A stretch of 64,000 nucleotides of DNA from JAWLCA01 sp041687395 (GCA_041687395.1 JAWLCA010000001.1:1-64000), one strand, 5' to 3'; positions 1 to 8,511 are shown, counted from the stretch's first letter. The notes: a model not told the origin generated them from the sequence alone. Numbers and translations: made by a program.

Positions 1-2
1 GC

Positions 3-274
3 GCCCGCAACGAAACCCTGCGCGCCACCCGACATTATGGCAGGGCGTTCTGGAAACGCTGGACCGGATACCACGCCCGCAGCCGGATCGAGGCGAAGAG
101 GCGCTGCCTCGCGGCCTTCGGTGAGCGCATCATGGCCGTTCGCCATTGTCTCTCGGACCAATGGCGTTCCAATGGCTCACCCCCGACCGCCAGACCGCCG
201 AAATCCACATCCGCATCGCCCTCATGAACCGCTTCAACGCCCTCGGCACCGCCGAGATCGTCCGCGTGCCATGA
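3..274 (+). pseudogene. IS5-family transposase, C-terminal remnant with frameshift
   Basis: The first frame from base 3 reads through GRAFWKRWTGYHARSRIEAK and then AFGERIMA, which resembles the conserved C-terminal Y-(2)-R-(3)-E-(6)-K block of IS5-type DDE transposases. The family-like continuation DRQTAEIHIRIALMNRF and the ending ALGTAEIVRVP lie in a different frame from base 185 to the stop at 272-274. The two parts are separated by about 47 nt where about 9 nt would be expected, so this copy is frameshifted and almost certainly dead. The 5' part lies outside the window. The family name is from memory of IS5 proteins. No terminal inverted repeat was identified with confidence. Confidence 0.7.
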
Positions 275-459
275 CGTCAACGGGGTAAGGGGAACTCACG
301 TCTCAGGCGCGAGTTGCGCAACAACGCCCACCAGATGTCCCACCGAAAAATCTGATAAATCATTGCGTTGACCGGCGTCCTTTTTATGCGCGGCATGCAA
401 TAGCGCTGACTGCTCGCGGACCGTCGCGATTTGATGTCTTCCATCGTGGGAGAGGGGAG
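275..459. other. non-coding spacer after the IS remnant
   Basis: No supported gene is seen between the transposase tail and tRNA-Lys. The first part (about 295-340) probably still belongs to the insertion sequence, but its right end could not be placed. Confidence 0.4.
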
Positions 460-536
460 TGGTGAGCCCGGAAGGATTCGAACCTTCGACCTACTGATTA
501 AAAGTCAGCCGCTCTAACCAACTGAGCTACGGGCCC
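460..536 (-). tRNA. tRNA-Lys (anticodon TTT)
   Basis: Read on the minus strand, the acceptor arm GGGCCCG (from 536) pairs with CGGGCTC. The D arm, anticodon arm and T arm (GGTTCGAATCC type) are all present. The anticodon loop is CTTTTAA with TTT at the anticodon position, which gives lysine. An A discriminator and an encoded CCA follow at 460-462. The gene is about 77 nt including CCA. Confidence 0.95.
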
Positions 537-636
537 CGACCTCGGGCCTGATAGAAACATCGCCGGGCAGGGTCAAGTGCAAAACTGGCGGCCGGCGCAT
601 CTGGCAATGTGGCCGGGCGCGGCGTATATCGCGCCC

Positions 637-1473
637 ATGACGAACCAGCGCGCAGATAGCCTGCCGTTCATGAAGATGCACGGACTGGGCAATGACTTCG
701 TGGTCATCGACCGGCGGGGCGCGGCGGCGCATGTCACGCCGGGGCTGGCGCGCGCGCTGGGCGACCGGCAAAGGGGGGTCGGCTTTGACCAGCTCGCGGT
801 GATCGACGACGGTCAGGACACCGATCTGCGGCTGACCTTCTGGAATGCCGACGGGAGCCTGTCGGCGGCTTGTGGCAACGCGACTCGCTGCATTGCGCGG
901 CGCGAGATGGACCTGACCGGCAAGGCCGCCATTAGCCTGCGCACCGAGCGCGGGGTGCTGCTGGCCGAGGATGCGGGCGACGGGCTGACCCGCGTCAACA
1001 TGGGCCATCCGATGACCGCGTGGGACGAGGTGCCGCTGGCCCACGCGATGGACACGCTGCATCTGCCGATCAACGGCGACCCGGTGGCGACCGGCATGGG
1101 CAACCCGCATTGCACTTTCTTTGTGGAAGATGCGATGGCGGTGGACCTGCCGGCCTTTGGCGCGGCGCACGAACATCATCCGCTGTTCCCCGAGCGCACC
1201 AATGTCGAGGTCGTGCAGGTGCTGACACCCGATGCGATCCGTCTGCGGATCTGGGAGCGGGGGACGGGCGTGACCCTCGCCTCCGGCTCATGCTCCTGCG
1301 CCGCGGCGGTGGCGGCGGCGCGGCGCGGGCTGACCGGGCGAAGGGTCGCGGTGCATGTGGATGGCGGTCTGCTTGAGATCGACTGGCGCGACGATGGTGT
1401 CTGGATGACCGGCCCAACGGCACATGTCTTCGACGGGGTTCTGACGGCGGCGTTTCTGGCGGGTATCGAATGA
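637..1473 (+). CDS. dapF: diaminopimelate epimerase
   Basis: Cytoplasmic epimerase converting LL- to meso-diaminopimelate for lysine and peptidoglycan synthesis. The 278-residue product has the family pattern: N-terminal MKMHGLGNDFVVID, the first catalytic-cysteine block ACGNATRC (Cys79), GMGNPH, and a second block ERGTGVTLASGSCSC near 208-221. The reading frame is open from 577, but ATG 637, just before the conserved N-terminus, is the better start. It overlaps the next gene by four bases (ATGA), so the two are probably translationally coupled. Odd point: where the family usually has the second catalytic Cys (ACGSGAC), this protein has Ser216, with an extra Cys at 219. Confidence 0.93.
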   Translation: MTNQRADSLPFMKMHGLGNDFVVIDRRGAAAHVTPGLARALGDRQRGVGFDQLAVIDDGQDTDLRLTFWNADGSLSAACGNATRCIARREMDLTGKAAISLRTERGVLLAEDAGDGLTRVNMGHPMTAWDEVPLAHAMDTLHLPINGDPVATGMGNPHCTFFVEDAMAVDLPAFGAAHEHHPLFPERTNVEVVQVLTPDAIRLRIWERGTGVTLASGSCSCAAAVAAARRGLTGRRVAVHVDGGLLEIDWRDDGVWMTGPTAHVFDGVLTAAFLAGIE

Positions 1474-2717
1474 ACGCGCCGGTGTTTCATACCCACGGCT
1501 GCCGACTGAACGCCTATGAGTCAGAGGCGATGAAGGAACTGGCCGAAGCCGCGGGTCTACGCGACGCGGTGATCGTGAACACCTGCGCCGTGACGGCGGA
1601 AGCCGTCCGCAAGGCGCGGCAGGACATCCGCCGCTTGCGGCGCGAGCGGCCCGACGCGCCGATCATCGTCACCGGCTGCGCGGCGCAGACCGAGCCCGAG
1701 ACCTTTGCCGCCATGCCCGAAGTGACGCGGGTGATCGGCAATACCGAGAAGATGCGCCCCGAGACCTGGGCCGGGCTGGCGCCCGACCTGATCGGCCAGA
1801 CCGAGCGGGTGCAGGTCGACGACATCATGTCGGTGCGCGAGACGGCGGGCCACCTGATCGACGGCTTCGGCCGCCACCGGGCCTATGTGCAGGTGCAGAA
1901 CGGCTGCGACCACCGCTGCACATTCTGCATCATCCCCTACGGCCGGGGCAATTCGCGCTCGGTTCCTGCGGGCGTGGTGGTGGAGCAGATCGCGCGTCTG
2001 GTGGACAAAGGGTTCCAGGAGGTCGTGCTGACCGGCGTGGACCTGACAAGCTGGGGCGCCGACCTGCCGGGCACACCGCGACTGGGCGATCTGGTTCGCT
2101 GGATCCTGAAGCTGACCGGGATCGCGCGGCTTCGGATCAGTTCCATCGACAGTATCGAGGCGGACCCCGCGCTGATGGAGGCGATCGCGACCGAACCGCG
2201 GCTGATGCCGCATCTGCACCTGAGCTTGCAGGCGGGCGACGACCTTATCCTGAAGCGGATGAAGCGCCGACACCTTCGCGACGACGCGATCCGGTTCTGC
2301 GAGGACGCGCGCCGGCTGCGCCCCGACATGGTCTTCGGGGCCGACATCATCGCGGGCTTCCCGACCGAGACCGAGGCGATGTTCGAGAACTCGCTCAATT
2401 TGGTGGCGGACTGCGGGCTGACTTGGCTGCACGTCTTTCCCTACAGCCCGCGCAAGGGCACGCCGGCGGCGCGGATGCCGCAGGTGCCTGGACCGGCGAT
2501 CCGCGACCGGGCGGCGCGCCTGCGCGCGGCGGGTGATGCGGCGGCCCGGCGGCACCTGGCTAACCAAGTGGGCCTGGTCCACGAAATCCTGACCGAGGGG
2601 CCGCAGATCGGCCGCACGCCGCACTTCGCGCGCGTTGCGCTGGCGTCGCCCCGCCCCGAGGGGCAGATCGTCGTTTCACGCATCACCGGGCAGGACGGCG
2701 ATACGCTGCTTGCCTGA
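1470..2717 (+). CDS. mtaB: tRNA (N6-threonylcarbamoyladenosine(37)-C2)-methylthiotransferase MtaB
   Basis: Radical-SAM methylthiotransferase that converts t6A37 to ms2t6A37 in ANN-decoding tRNAs. The 415-residue protein has the N-terminal methylthiotransferase domain with three cluster cysteines (Cys11 in THGCRLN, Cys39 in NTCA, Cys70 in TGCAAQ). The radical-SAM motif is GCDHRCTFCIIPYGRG (Cys146, 150, 153). The THGCRLN start and overall length match MtaB better than MiaB or RimO. It overlaps dapF by four bases and is probably co-transcribed with it. Confidence 0.93.
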   Translation: MNAPVFHTHGCRLNAYESEAMKELAEAAGLRDAVIVNTCAVTAEAVRKARQDIRRLRRERPDAPIIVTGCAAQTEPETFAAMPEVTRVIGNTEKMRPETWAGLAPDLIGQTERVQVDDIMSVRETAGHLIDGFGRHRAYVQVQNGCDHRCTFCIIPYGRGNSRSVPAGVVVEQIARLVDKGFQEVVLTGVDLTSWGADLPGTPRLGDLVRWILKLTGIARLRISSIDSIEADPALMEAIATEPRLMPHLHLSLQAGDDLILKRMKRRHLRDDAIRFCEDARRLRPDMVFGADIIAGFPTETEAMFENSLNLVADCGLTWLHVFPYSPRKGTPAARMPQVPGPAIRDRAARLRAAGDAAARRHLANQVGLVHEILTEGPQIGRTPHFARVALASPRPEGQIVVSRITGQDGDTLLA

Positions 2718-2742
2718 CGGCGAGAGCGCCGCCGCGAATTCA

Positions 2743-2781
2743 TTAACAATCGTTGATTTTGCGCAGGGCTGGGCGTAGCTT
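2743..2781 (+). promoter_or_regulatory. candidate promoter and dyad upstream of small cytochrome c
   Basis: An imperfect dyad TTAACAATCGTTGA (2743-2756) overlaps a possible -35 TTGATT (2753-2758). This is followed after 17 bp by TAGCTT as a weak -10. The placement before the cytochrome c gene makes it plausible, but the match is modest. Confidence 0.3.
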
Positions 2782-2833
2782 TTTCCTACTGAACTGGGAA
2801 ACGCGCGAATTTTCACTCTTTGGAGTTGCCCGC

Positions 2834-3232
2834 ATGAAGAAGTTTCTCTCTGCCGCCCTCGCCGTCTTTCTGGTGGGAACAGCCGCACAAGCAGACGAAA
2901 TGGCTGACGGCAAACGTCTGTATGATGAGTTTTGCATGGCCTGCCACGGTGCTGCAGGAAAAGGGGCCGGCGAAATCGCCGATCTTCTGACCATCGATGT
3001 GCCCGACCTGACCCATCTGGCCGACCGCAACGACGGTGCCTTTCCGATGCTCGAGGTGATCCACATCATCGACGGCCGCACCGGCATTCGCGCGCACGGC
3101 GGGCCGATGCCGCTTTATGGTAGCATGTTCTCGAACCAGAGCGCACTTGCGGGCACCGGCTACGGCAGCGTGATCGAAACGCGGGGACGGATCCTGTCGC
3201 TCGCCATGTATCTGGAAAGTATCCAGGAATAG
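2834..3232 (+). CDS. small secreted c-type cytochrome
   Basis: A 132-residue protein with a typical signal peptide (MKKFLSAALAVFLVGTAAQA) and one haem-binding motif, CMACH, near residues 37-41. It is probably a periplasmic mono-haem electron carrier. ATG 2834 is chosen because the signal peptide begins there and GGAG lies just upstream; the longer open frame from 2753 adds no sensible sequence. It resembles the product at 18786-19199: both have the CxxCH segment, PDLTHL/TDLTRL, IDGR, GPMPLYG/SPMPVYG and a C-terminal ESIQE. Partner enzymes are not shown by the context. Confidence 0.85.
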   Translation: MKKFLSAALAVFLVGTAAQADEMADGKRLYDEFCMACHGAAGKGAGEIADLLTIDVPDLTHLADRNDGAFPMLEVIHIIDGRTGIRAHGGPMPLYGSMFSNQSALAGTGYGSVIETRGRILSLAMYLESIQE

Positions 3233-3240
3233 CGTTTCGC

Positions 3241-3269
3241 GCCGCCCTCACCCTGGCGGAGGGGGCGGC
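3241..3269 (+). terminator. GC-rich hairpin after small cytochrome c
   Basis: GCCGCC at 3241-3246 pairs with GGCGGC at 3264-3269, extended by CTC/GAG. It sits 8 bases after the stop codon. The T-run is poor, so termination is inferred from position. Confidence 0.4.
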
Positions 3270-3374
3270 CGCTTCCGACCCGCGGCGCGGCTGCGAGGGT
3301 TCTGCTTTTCATTGCCTGCGCCATCGAATGCGGCCAATGTTCGGCCCTGCGGCACAACAACGGCAAAATGGCGG

Positions 3375-4193
3375 ATGAAGCTGAAGGACTTCCAGCTCGA
3401 CTTCGAGGCGATGCTATCCGAAGCGGTGTTTGGCCACGGGTTCCTCCATTACGGCTATTGGCCGGAAGGTCGGCCCGACGTGCCCTCGGCCCGCGCGCTG
3501 GGCGAGGCGCAGCAGGCGTGGTTCGACCGGATGGCAGCGACGATCCCGCACGGTGTCTCGACGATCCTTGATATCGGCTCCGGTACCGGCGCGAATGCTT
3601 TGGCGCTGACCCGCCAGGGGTATCGGGTGGACTGCGTGAGCCCGTCTGAGCAGTTGAACGCGATGGCACGGGCCAAGCTGCCCGCAGAGGTGCAGATTTA
3701 CACCAGCACCTTCGAGGAACTGGATTTGCCACGCCGCTTCGATCTGTGCCTGTTCGCGGAGAGCTTCCATTACATCAGGCTGATCCCGGCGCTTGATGCA
3801 CTCGACCGCTATGCCACGCGTCACGTGATCATCTTCGACTATTTCCGGAAGCGGGGCGGGGGCGAGGAGGGCCGTCGCGGCACCCACGACGATTTCCGCG
3901 TCGCACTTGGCAAAAGGCCGCATTGGCGCATCGCGCTGGACGACGACGTGACGGAGGCGATCCTTCCGACATTCTTCGTGCTCGATCATGTCAAGAACGC
4001 CCATGTCGCGCCCTTCCTGACCCGATTCCGGGCAGAGATGCGCCGGTCGCGCCCCGTCGCTTCACGGCTGGTCGAACTGGCCATCGGGCGCCGGCTCGAC
4101 CGCTTCGCCCGCCCTTCGCGCCGCGAGGCCACCTTCGGCGAGACCCATGAATACCGCCTGATCCGCCTTGACCGCACCCCCGCCGAGACGTGA
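3375..4193 (+). CDS. class I SAM-dependent methyltransferase
   Basis: A 272-residue protein with a Rossmann SAM-binding motif I, ILDIGSGTGANALALTRQGY, near residues 67-86, followed by the downstream acidic and strand pattern of class I methyltransferases (DLCLFAESFHYI). The N-terminal part (FGHGFLHYGYWPEG) resembles small-molecule methyltransferases whose substrate loop precedes motif I. The substrate is unknown. ATG 3375 starts the recognisable protein; the frame is open from 3312. Neighbours give no pathway hint. Confidence 0.75.
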   Translation: MKLKDFQLDFEAMLSEAVFGHGFLHYGYWPEGRPDVPSARALGEAQQAWFDRMAATIPHGVSTILDIGSGTGANALALTRQGYRVDCVSPSEQLNAMARAKLPAEVQIYTSTFEELDLPRRFDLCLFAESFHYIRLIPALDALDRYATRHVIIFDYFRKRGGGEEGRRGTHDDFRVALGKRPHWRIALDDDVTEAILPTFFVLDHVKNAHVAPFLTRFRAEMRRSRPVASRLVELAIGRRLDRFARPSRREATFGETHEYRLIRLDRTPAET

Positions 4194-4250
4194 ATGGACA
4201 GCGCCGTGTATCGCGCCTAATCTCCCGATCAATCGATGAAGGAGACACCG

Positions 4251-4535
4251 ATGGCCCTTCCGCTTGTCCCGATCGCAGGCATCGCGCTGCGCTATGGCGC
4301 GGTGGCGCTCGCCGCCTATGCCGCGACCCGCGCGATTTCCCCGGGCCGCACGGACCAGCGCGCAGAGGATGCGATGGACAGCCTGCCCGAAGGCTTGACG
4401 CGTCATGCCCCGCGCGACCGCGACCAGATGAACGGCACCGTGCGATTTCGCCGCGTGATCCGGTTCGGCAGCACCGGCCCCGCGGTCGAGATCGACGCGG
4501 CCGCGCTGGGGCGCATCCGCTTTCGTCGGGTCTGA
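4251..4535 (+). CDS. small hypothetical protein with N-terminal hydrophobic segment
   Basis: A 94-residue product beginning MALPLVPIAGIALRYGAVAL, so it has one likely N-terminal membrane segment, then a basic soluble tail (RFRRVIRFGSTGPAVEID). ATG 4251 is preceded by GAAGGAG at good spacing, which is preferred over the in-frame ATG at 4236. It stops three bases before the GST start, so the two may be co-transcribed. No family was recognised. Confidence 0.65.
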   Translation: MALPLVPIAGIALRYGAVALAAYAATRAISPGRTDQRAEDAMDSLPEGLTRHAPRDRDQMNGTVRFRRVIRFGSTGPAVEIDAAALGRIRFRRV

Positions 4536-4538
4536 GGC

Positions 4539-5147
4539 ATGCGGCTCTATCACAGCCCGGCGTCGCCGTTTGTCCGCAAGGTGATGGTTGTGCTAAACGA
4601 GACGGGCCTGATCGATGGTGTCACGCTGGTTCCGGCGTCAGGCACCGCGCTTGATCCCGGGACGATGCCGGTGGCGCAGAACCCGCTGGGCAAGATTCCG
4701 GCCCTGGAACGCGACGAGGGCGGCACGCTTTACGACAGCCGGGTGATCTGCCGCTATCTGGATCATCGCGGGAACGGCGGGCTCTATCCGGTCGAGCCCG
4801 AACTTTGGGACATCCTGACGCTGGAGGCGACGGCGGACGGCATCATGGATGCCGCCGTGCTGATGGTCTACGAATCCCGCGTCCGACCCGAAGAAATCCG
4901 GATGCCCGCCTGGGTCCAGGGACAGTGGGGCAAGGTGTCGCGCGCGCTGGATGCGCTGAACGATCGGTGGCTTGCGCATCTGAACGGCCCGCTCAACATC
5001 GGCCAGATCGCCACCGGCTGCGCGCTGGGATACCTCGATTTCCGCCACGCCGATCGCGACTGGCGGGCCGGGCGCGACGGGCTGGCAGGCTGGTACGAAA
5101 GTTTTTCCCGTCGCCCGGCGATGGAGCGCACCGTTCCAAAGGCATGA
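4539..5147 (+). CDS. glutathione S-transferase family protein
   Basis: A 202-residue protein with an N-terminal thioredoxin-like GST domain (MRLYHSPASPFVRKVMVVL, then NPLGKIPAL and the gamma-glutamyl-binding DSRVICRYLD) and a helical C-terminal domain ending with GWYESFSRRPAME. It probably conjugates or reduces small electrophiles with glutathione in the cytosol; the substrate is not predictable. It follows the small hypothetical gene closely. Confidence 0.85.
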   Translation: MRLYHSPASPFVRKVMVVLNETGLIDGVTLVPASGTALDPGTMPVAQNPLGKIPALERDEGGTLYDSRVICRYLDHRGNGGLYPVEPELWDILTLEATADGIMDAAVLMVYESRVRPEEIRMPAWVQGQWGKVSRALDALNDRWLAHLNGPLNIGQIATGCALGYLDFRHADRDWRAGRDGLAGWYESFSRRPAMERTVPKA

Positions 5148-5165
5148 GCCGCCCGCGCGGGCGGC
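5148..5165 (+). terminator. perfect GC palindrome after GST gene
   Basis: An 18-nt perfect palindrome (GCCGCCCGCGCGGGCGGC) begins immediately after the GST stop codon. It could act as a terminator or a 3'-end stabilising hairpin. There is no T-run. Confidence 0.4.
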
Positions 5166-5203
5166 CACGCCGGGGTCGGAAAACCCGGCAAAGTGCGACA
5201 CCT

Positions 5204-5232
5204 TTGTCCCAATGGGCGCTGGACGCCATAGG
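5204..5232 (+). promoter_or_regulatory. petA: candidate petABC promoter
   Basis: TTGTCC (5204-5209) and CATAGG (5227-5232) are separated by 17 bp and lie about 95 bp before the petA start. The match to sigma-70 hexamers is moderate. Confidence 0.35.
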
Positions 5233-5325
5233 GCAACCCCGCTAAATAACGCGGCGATTGGGTGGCGGAAGATGGCCACCGGGTTGTGATTTTGGCCCGA
5301 AAGCGCCGAAAAAAGGAGCGAAGCC

Positions 5326-5886
5326 GTGTCCCACGCTGAAGAGAACGCAGGCACCCGCCGGGATTTCCTGTATTACGCCACCGCCGGGGCCGGGGCGGTG
5401 ACCGCCGGTGCCGCGATCTGGCCGCTTGTCAATCAGATGAACCCTTCGGCCGACGTGCAGGCACTGTCGAGCATCTTCGTCGACATTGGCGGGGTAGAGG
5501 TTGGCAGCCAGTTGACCGTGAACTTCCTCGGCAAGCCGGTCTTCATCCGTCGGCGCACGCAGGAAGAGATCGATCAGGCGCGTGCCGTGGAACTCGACGA
5601 TCTGGTGGATACCGATGCGCGCAACCCGAACCTGGGCGCGGTGCCCGCGGATGATGCGAACCGCACGCTGGACGAGGCCGGCGAATGGCTGGTGATGACC
5701 GGCGTCTGCACCCATCTGGGCTGCGTGCCGCTGGGCAACGGTGCGGGCGACTTCGGTGGCTGGTTCTGCCCCTGCCACGGGTCGCATTATGACAGCGCCG
5801 GACGCATCCGCCGCGGTCCCGCGCCCGAAAACCTGCATATCCCGCAGGTGGCACTGATCGACGAAACCACGATCCAGCTTGGCTAA
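5326..5886 (+). CDS. petA: ubiquinol-cytochrome c reductase iron-sulfur (Rieske) subunit
   Basis: Rieske 2Fe-2S subunit of cytochrome bc1, 186 residues. The cluster-binding boxes are CTHLGC (Cys128, His130) and CPCHGS (Cys148, His151). The N-terminal RRDFLYYATAGAGAV is a twin-arginine-like signal followed by the membrane anchor. The start is GTG at 5326, supported by AAAAGGAGCG eight bases upstream. It is the first gene of the petABC operon, with petB eleven bases downstream. Confidence 0.96.
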   Translation: MSHAEENAGTRRDFLYYATAGAGAVTAGAAIWPLVNQMNPSADVQALSSIFVDIGGVEVGSQLTVNFLGKPVFIRRRTQEEIDQARAVELDDLVDTDARNPNLGAVPADDANRTLDEAGEWLVMTGVCTHLGCVPLGNGAGDFGGWFCPCHGSHYDSAGRIRRGPAPENLHIPQVALIDETTIQLG

Positions 5887-5897
5887 GGGAGAGTAAG

Positions 5898-7241
5898 ATG
5901 GCCGGAATTCCTCACGACCACTACGAGCCCAAGTCGGGCGGCGAGAAGTGGCTTCACAGCAGGCTGCCGATCGTGGGCCTGATGTACGACACGATCATGA
6001 TCCCCACCCCCAAGAACCTGAACTGGATGTGGATCTGGGGCATCGTGCTGACCTTCTGCCTCGTGCTGCAGATCGTCACCGGCATCGTGCTTGCCATGCA
6101 CTACACGCCGCATGTCGACATGGCCTTCGCCAGCGTCGAGCACATCATGCGCAACGTGAACGGCGGGCACATGCTGCGCTACCTGCATCAGAACGGCGCG
6201 ATGCTGTTCTTTGCCGCCGTCTATCTGCACATCTTCCGTGGCCTTTATTACGGCTCGTACAAGGCCCCGCGCGAGATCACCTGGATCATCGGCATGCTGA
6301 TCTACCTGCTGATGATGGCCACGGCCTTCATGGGCTACGTGCTGCCCTGGGGTCAGATGTCGTTCTGGGGCGCCACGGTGATCACCGGCCTGTTCGGTGC
6401 GATCCCCGGTATCGGAGAGGCGCTGCAGACCTGGCTTCTGGGCGGGCCGTCGGTGGACAACGCCACCCTGAACCGCTTCTTCAGCCTGCACTACCTGCTG
6501 CCCTTCGTGATCGCGGCGCTGGTCGCGGTGCACATCTGGGCCTTCCACACCACCGGCAACAACAACCCCACCGGGGTCGAGGTGCGGCGCACTTCGAAGG
6601 AAGAGGCCGCCAAGGACACACTGCCGTTCTGGCCCTACTTCGTGATCAAGGACCTGTTCGCGCTGGCCCTGATCATGCTGGTCTTCTTCGCCATCGTGGG
6701 CTTCATGCCGAACTACCTGGGCCACCCCGACAACTACATCGAGGCGAACCCGCTGGTGACGCCGTCGCACATCGTGCCGGAATGGTACTTCCTGCCGTTC
6801 TACGCGATCCTGCGCGCCTTCACCTCGGACGTCTGGGTCGTGCAACTGGCCAGCTTCGTGACTTTCGGGCTGGTGAACGCCACCTTCTTCGGCGTCCTGG
6901 CGATGTTCGCGTCGATCTTCGTGATGGCGCTGGTGCCTTGGCTTGACACGTCGTCGGTGCGGTCCGGCCGCTACCGCCCGATGTTCAAGTGGTGGTTCTG
7001 GTTGCTGGTCGTGGATTTCTTCGTGCTGATGTGGGCAGGCGCCATGCCGGCCGAGGGGATCTACACAAACATCGCACTTCTCGGCACCGCCTACTGGTTC
7101 GCCTACTTCCTGATCATCCTGCCGCTGCTTGGCGTGATCGAGAAGCCGCAGCCCGCGCCGGCGACGATCGAGGAAGACTTCAACGCCCATGTCGGCAAGT
7201 CGGCATCCGCCGGCGCGCCGCAGGCCACCCCGGCCGAGTGA
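5898..7241 (+). CDS. petB: cytochrome b subunit of the bc1 complex
   Basis: A 447-residue polytopic membrane protein carrying the b-type haems and the quinol oxidation and reduction sites. Visible family features are the first core (NWMWIWG, GIVLAMHYTP), histidines in HIMRNVNGGHMLRYLHQNGA, the Qo region with PEWY (VPEWYFLPFYAILRAF), and a C-terminal extension typical of bacterial cytochrome b. GGGAGAG precedes the start. It lies between petA and petC in the usual order. Confidence 0.97.
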   Translation: MAGIPHDHYEPKSGGEKWLHSRLPIVGLMYDTIMIPTPKNLNWMWIWGIVLTFCLVLQIVTGIVLAMHYTPHVDMAFASVEHIMRNVNGGHMLRYLHQNGAMLFFAAVYLHIFRGLYYGSYKAPREITWIIGMLIYLLMMATAFMGYVLPWGQMSFWGATVITGLFGAIPGIGEALQTWLLGGPSVDNATLNRFFSLHYLLPFVIAALVAVHIWAFHTTGNNNPTGVEVRRTSKEEAAKDTLPFWPYFVIKDLFALALIMLVFFAIVGFMPNYLGHPDNYIEANPLVTPSHIVPEWYFLPFYAILRAFTSDVWVVQLASFVTFGLVNATFFGVLAMFASIFVMALVPWLDTSSVRSGRYRPMFKWWFWLLVVDFFVLMWAGAMPAEGIYTNIALLGTAYWFAYFLIILPLLGVIEKPQPAPATIEEDFNAHVGKSASAGAPQATPAE

Positions 7242-7258
7242 CGGAAAGGACGACAACG

Positions 7259-8056
7259 ATGATCAGGAAACTGACACTCAACGCGCTGACTGCGCTGGTC
7301 CTCTCCACGGGCGCCGTGCAGGCTGCGGGAGAGACGGGCGATGTCACCGACTACGCCTTCCCGTTCGAGGGGCCTTTCGGGTCGTATGACCGCAACCAGT
7401 TGCAGCGCGGATTGCAGGTCTTCACCGAGGTCTGCTCGGCCTGCCACGGGCTGCAATATGTCCCGATCCGCACGCTGGGCGACGAAGGTGGACCGGCCCT
7501 CCCCGCGGATCAGGTGCGTGCCTACGCCGAGCGGTTCGAAATCGAGGATCCGGAGACCGGGGATTTCCGCCCTCGGGTCCCGACCGATCATTTCCCCGAA
7601 TCCGGACTGGAGACCGCGCCGGACCTCAGCCTGATGGCGAAATCGCGCGTGGGCTTCAGCGGGCCGTACGGGCTTGGCATAAACCAGCTGTTCCGCGGCA
7701 TCGGCGGGCCGGAATACATCGCCTCTCTGCTGACCGGCTATACCGGTGAGGAAGTTGAGGAAGCCGGGACGCTCTACTACGAGAACGAAGTCTTCGGTCT
7801 GATCGCCATGGCCCCCCCGCTGTGGGAAGGTGCCGTGGAATACGCTGACGGAACCCCCGCGACCGAAGAGCAGATGGCGCAGGACGTGGCGGCGTTCCTG
7901 ATGTGGACGGCAGAACCGAAGATGAACGCCCGCAAGCAGGCCGGTTTCACCGCCGTTCTGTTCCTCACGGTGCTGACGGTGCTTCTGTACCTGACGAACA
8001 AGCGCATCTGGGCGCCGGTGAAGCAACGTGCCAAGGGCAAATACCCGGCCGAGTGA
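7259..8056 (+). CDS. petC: cytochrome c1
   Basis: A 265-residue cytochrome c1 with an N-terminal signal peptide (about residues 1-23), haem motif CSACH (Cys59, Cys62, His63) and a C-terminal transmembrane anchor (AVLFLTVLTVLLYL) that leaves a short basic tail. It passes electrons from the Rieske protein to soluble cytochrome c. ATG 7259 is 17 bases after petB. The terminator at 8080-8106 closes the operon. Confidence 0.96.
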   Translation: MIRKLTLNALTALVLSTGAVQAAGETGDVTDYAFPFEGPFGSYDRNQLQRGLQVFTEVCSACHGLQYVPIRTLGDEGGPALPADQVRAYAERFEIEDPETGDFRPRVPTDHFPESGLETAPDLSLMAKSRVGFSGPYGLGINQLFRGIGGPEYIASLLTGYTGEEVEEAGTLYYENEVFGLIAMAPPLWEGAVEYADGTPATEEQMAQDVAAFLMWTAEPKMNARKQAGFTAVLFLTVLTVLLYLTNKRIWAPVKQRAKGKYPAE

Positions 8057-8079
8057 ACGGGGCAGGATCGAAGAACAAG

Positions 8080-8106
8080 AAAACCCCGCCACAAGGCGGG
8101 GTTTTT
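8080..8106. terminator. bidirectional intrinsic terminator between petC and the DUF305 gene
   Basis: AAAACCCCGCC, a 4-nt loop ACAA, then GGCGGGGTTTT. The stem has an A-run on one side and a T-run on the other, so it can stop transcription in both directions. It sits between convergent petC and the minus-strand gene ending at 8128. Confidence 0.88.
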
Positions 8107-8127
8107 CAGTTCAGAAGTGGCGTGCGG

Positions 8128-8511
8128 TCAGTGGCCGCGGGCCGCCAGCCATGCGCGCAGCATCGCGATCTCGGATTCCTGGGCGGCGATGATCTCTTCC
8201 GCAAGGGCGCGGATCTCCGAATCTTCGCCATGCTCCAGAACGATCTGGGCCATCGCGATCGCGCCCTCGTGGTGCGGGATCATCCCCTTTGCGAAATCGA
8301 TGTCGGCGTCGCCCGTGTATTCGATCGCCATGTCGCCGTGCATCACGTCACTCGCGGCCATATAGGCGCGGGTCGAGGGCGCCACATCCTCGGAGGTCTC
8401 CATCCCATGATCGCCGTGGTCCATCTGGGCGGACGTCGGGCCGGCCCAGTTGGTCAGGGCAAGGGCCATGATGGCCCCCAGGGTGCCAAGCGTCAGTTTC
8501 TTTCCGGTCAT
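8128..8511 (-). CDS. DUF305 family secreted protein (copper-cluster associated)
   Basis: A 127-residue protein with an N-terminal signal-like segment (MTGKKLTLGTLGAIMALAL) and the histidine- and methionine-rich body of DUF305 proteins: MDHGDHGM, FAKGMIPHHEGAIAMAQ, and MLRAWL at the end. DUF305/CopM-like proteins are often linked to metal handling, and this gene lies directly downstream of a copper chaperone, so periplasmic copper binding is inferred. ATG 8511 with AAAGGA upstream is preferred to the longer open frame from 8562. Confidence 0.82.
   Translation of the reverse strand: MTGKKLTLGTLGAIMALALTNWAGPTSAQMDHGDHGMETSEDVAPSTRAYMAASDVMHGDMAIEYTGDADIDFAKGMIPHHEGAIAMAQIVLEHGEDSEIRALAEEIIAAQESEIAMLRAWLAARGH

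Noticed and set aside
2743..2756. FNR-type site before the first small cytochrome c
   Set aside because: TTAACAATCGTTGA is a dyad but does not fit TTGA-N6-TCAA well enough to name.
5883..7256. 457-residue minus-strand open frame across petB
   Set aside because: It is the antisense shadow of a clear cytochrome b gene. It is rich in His, Arg, Gln and Asp and has no family pattern.
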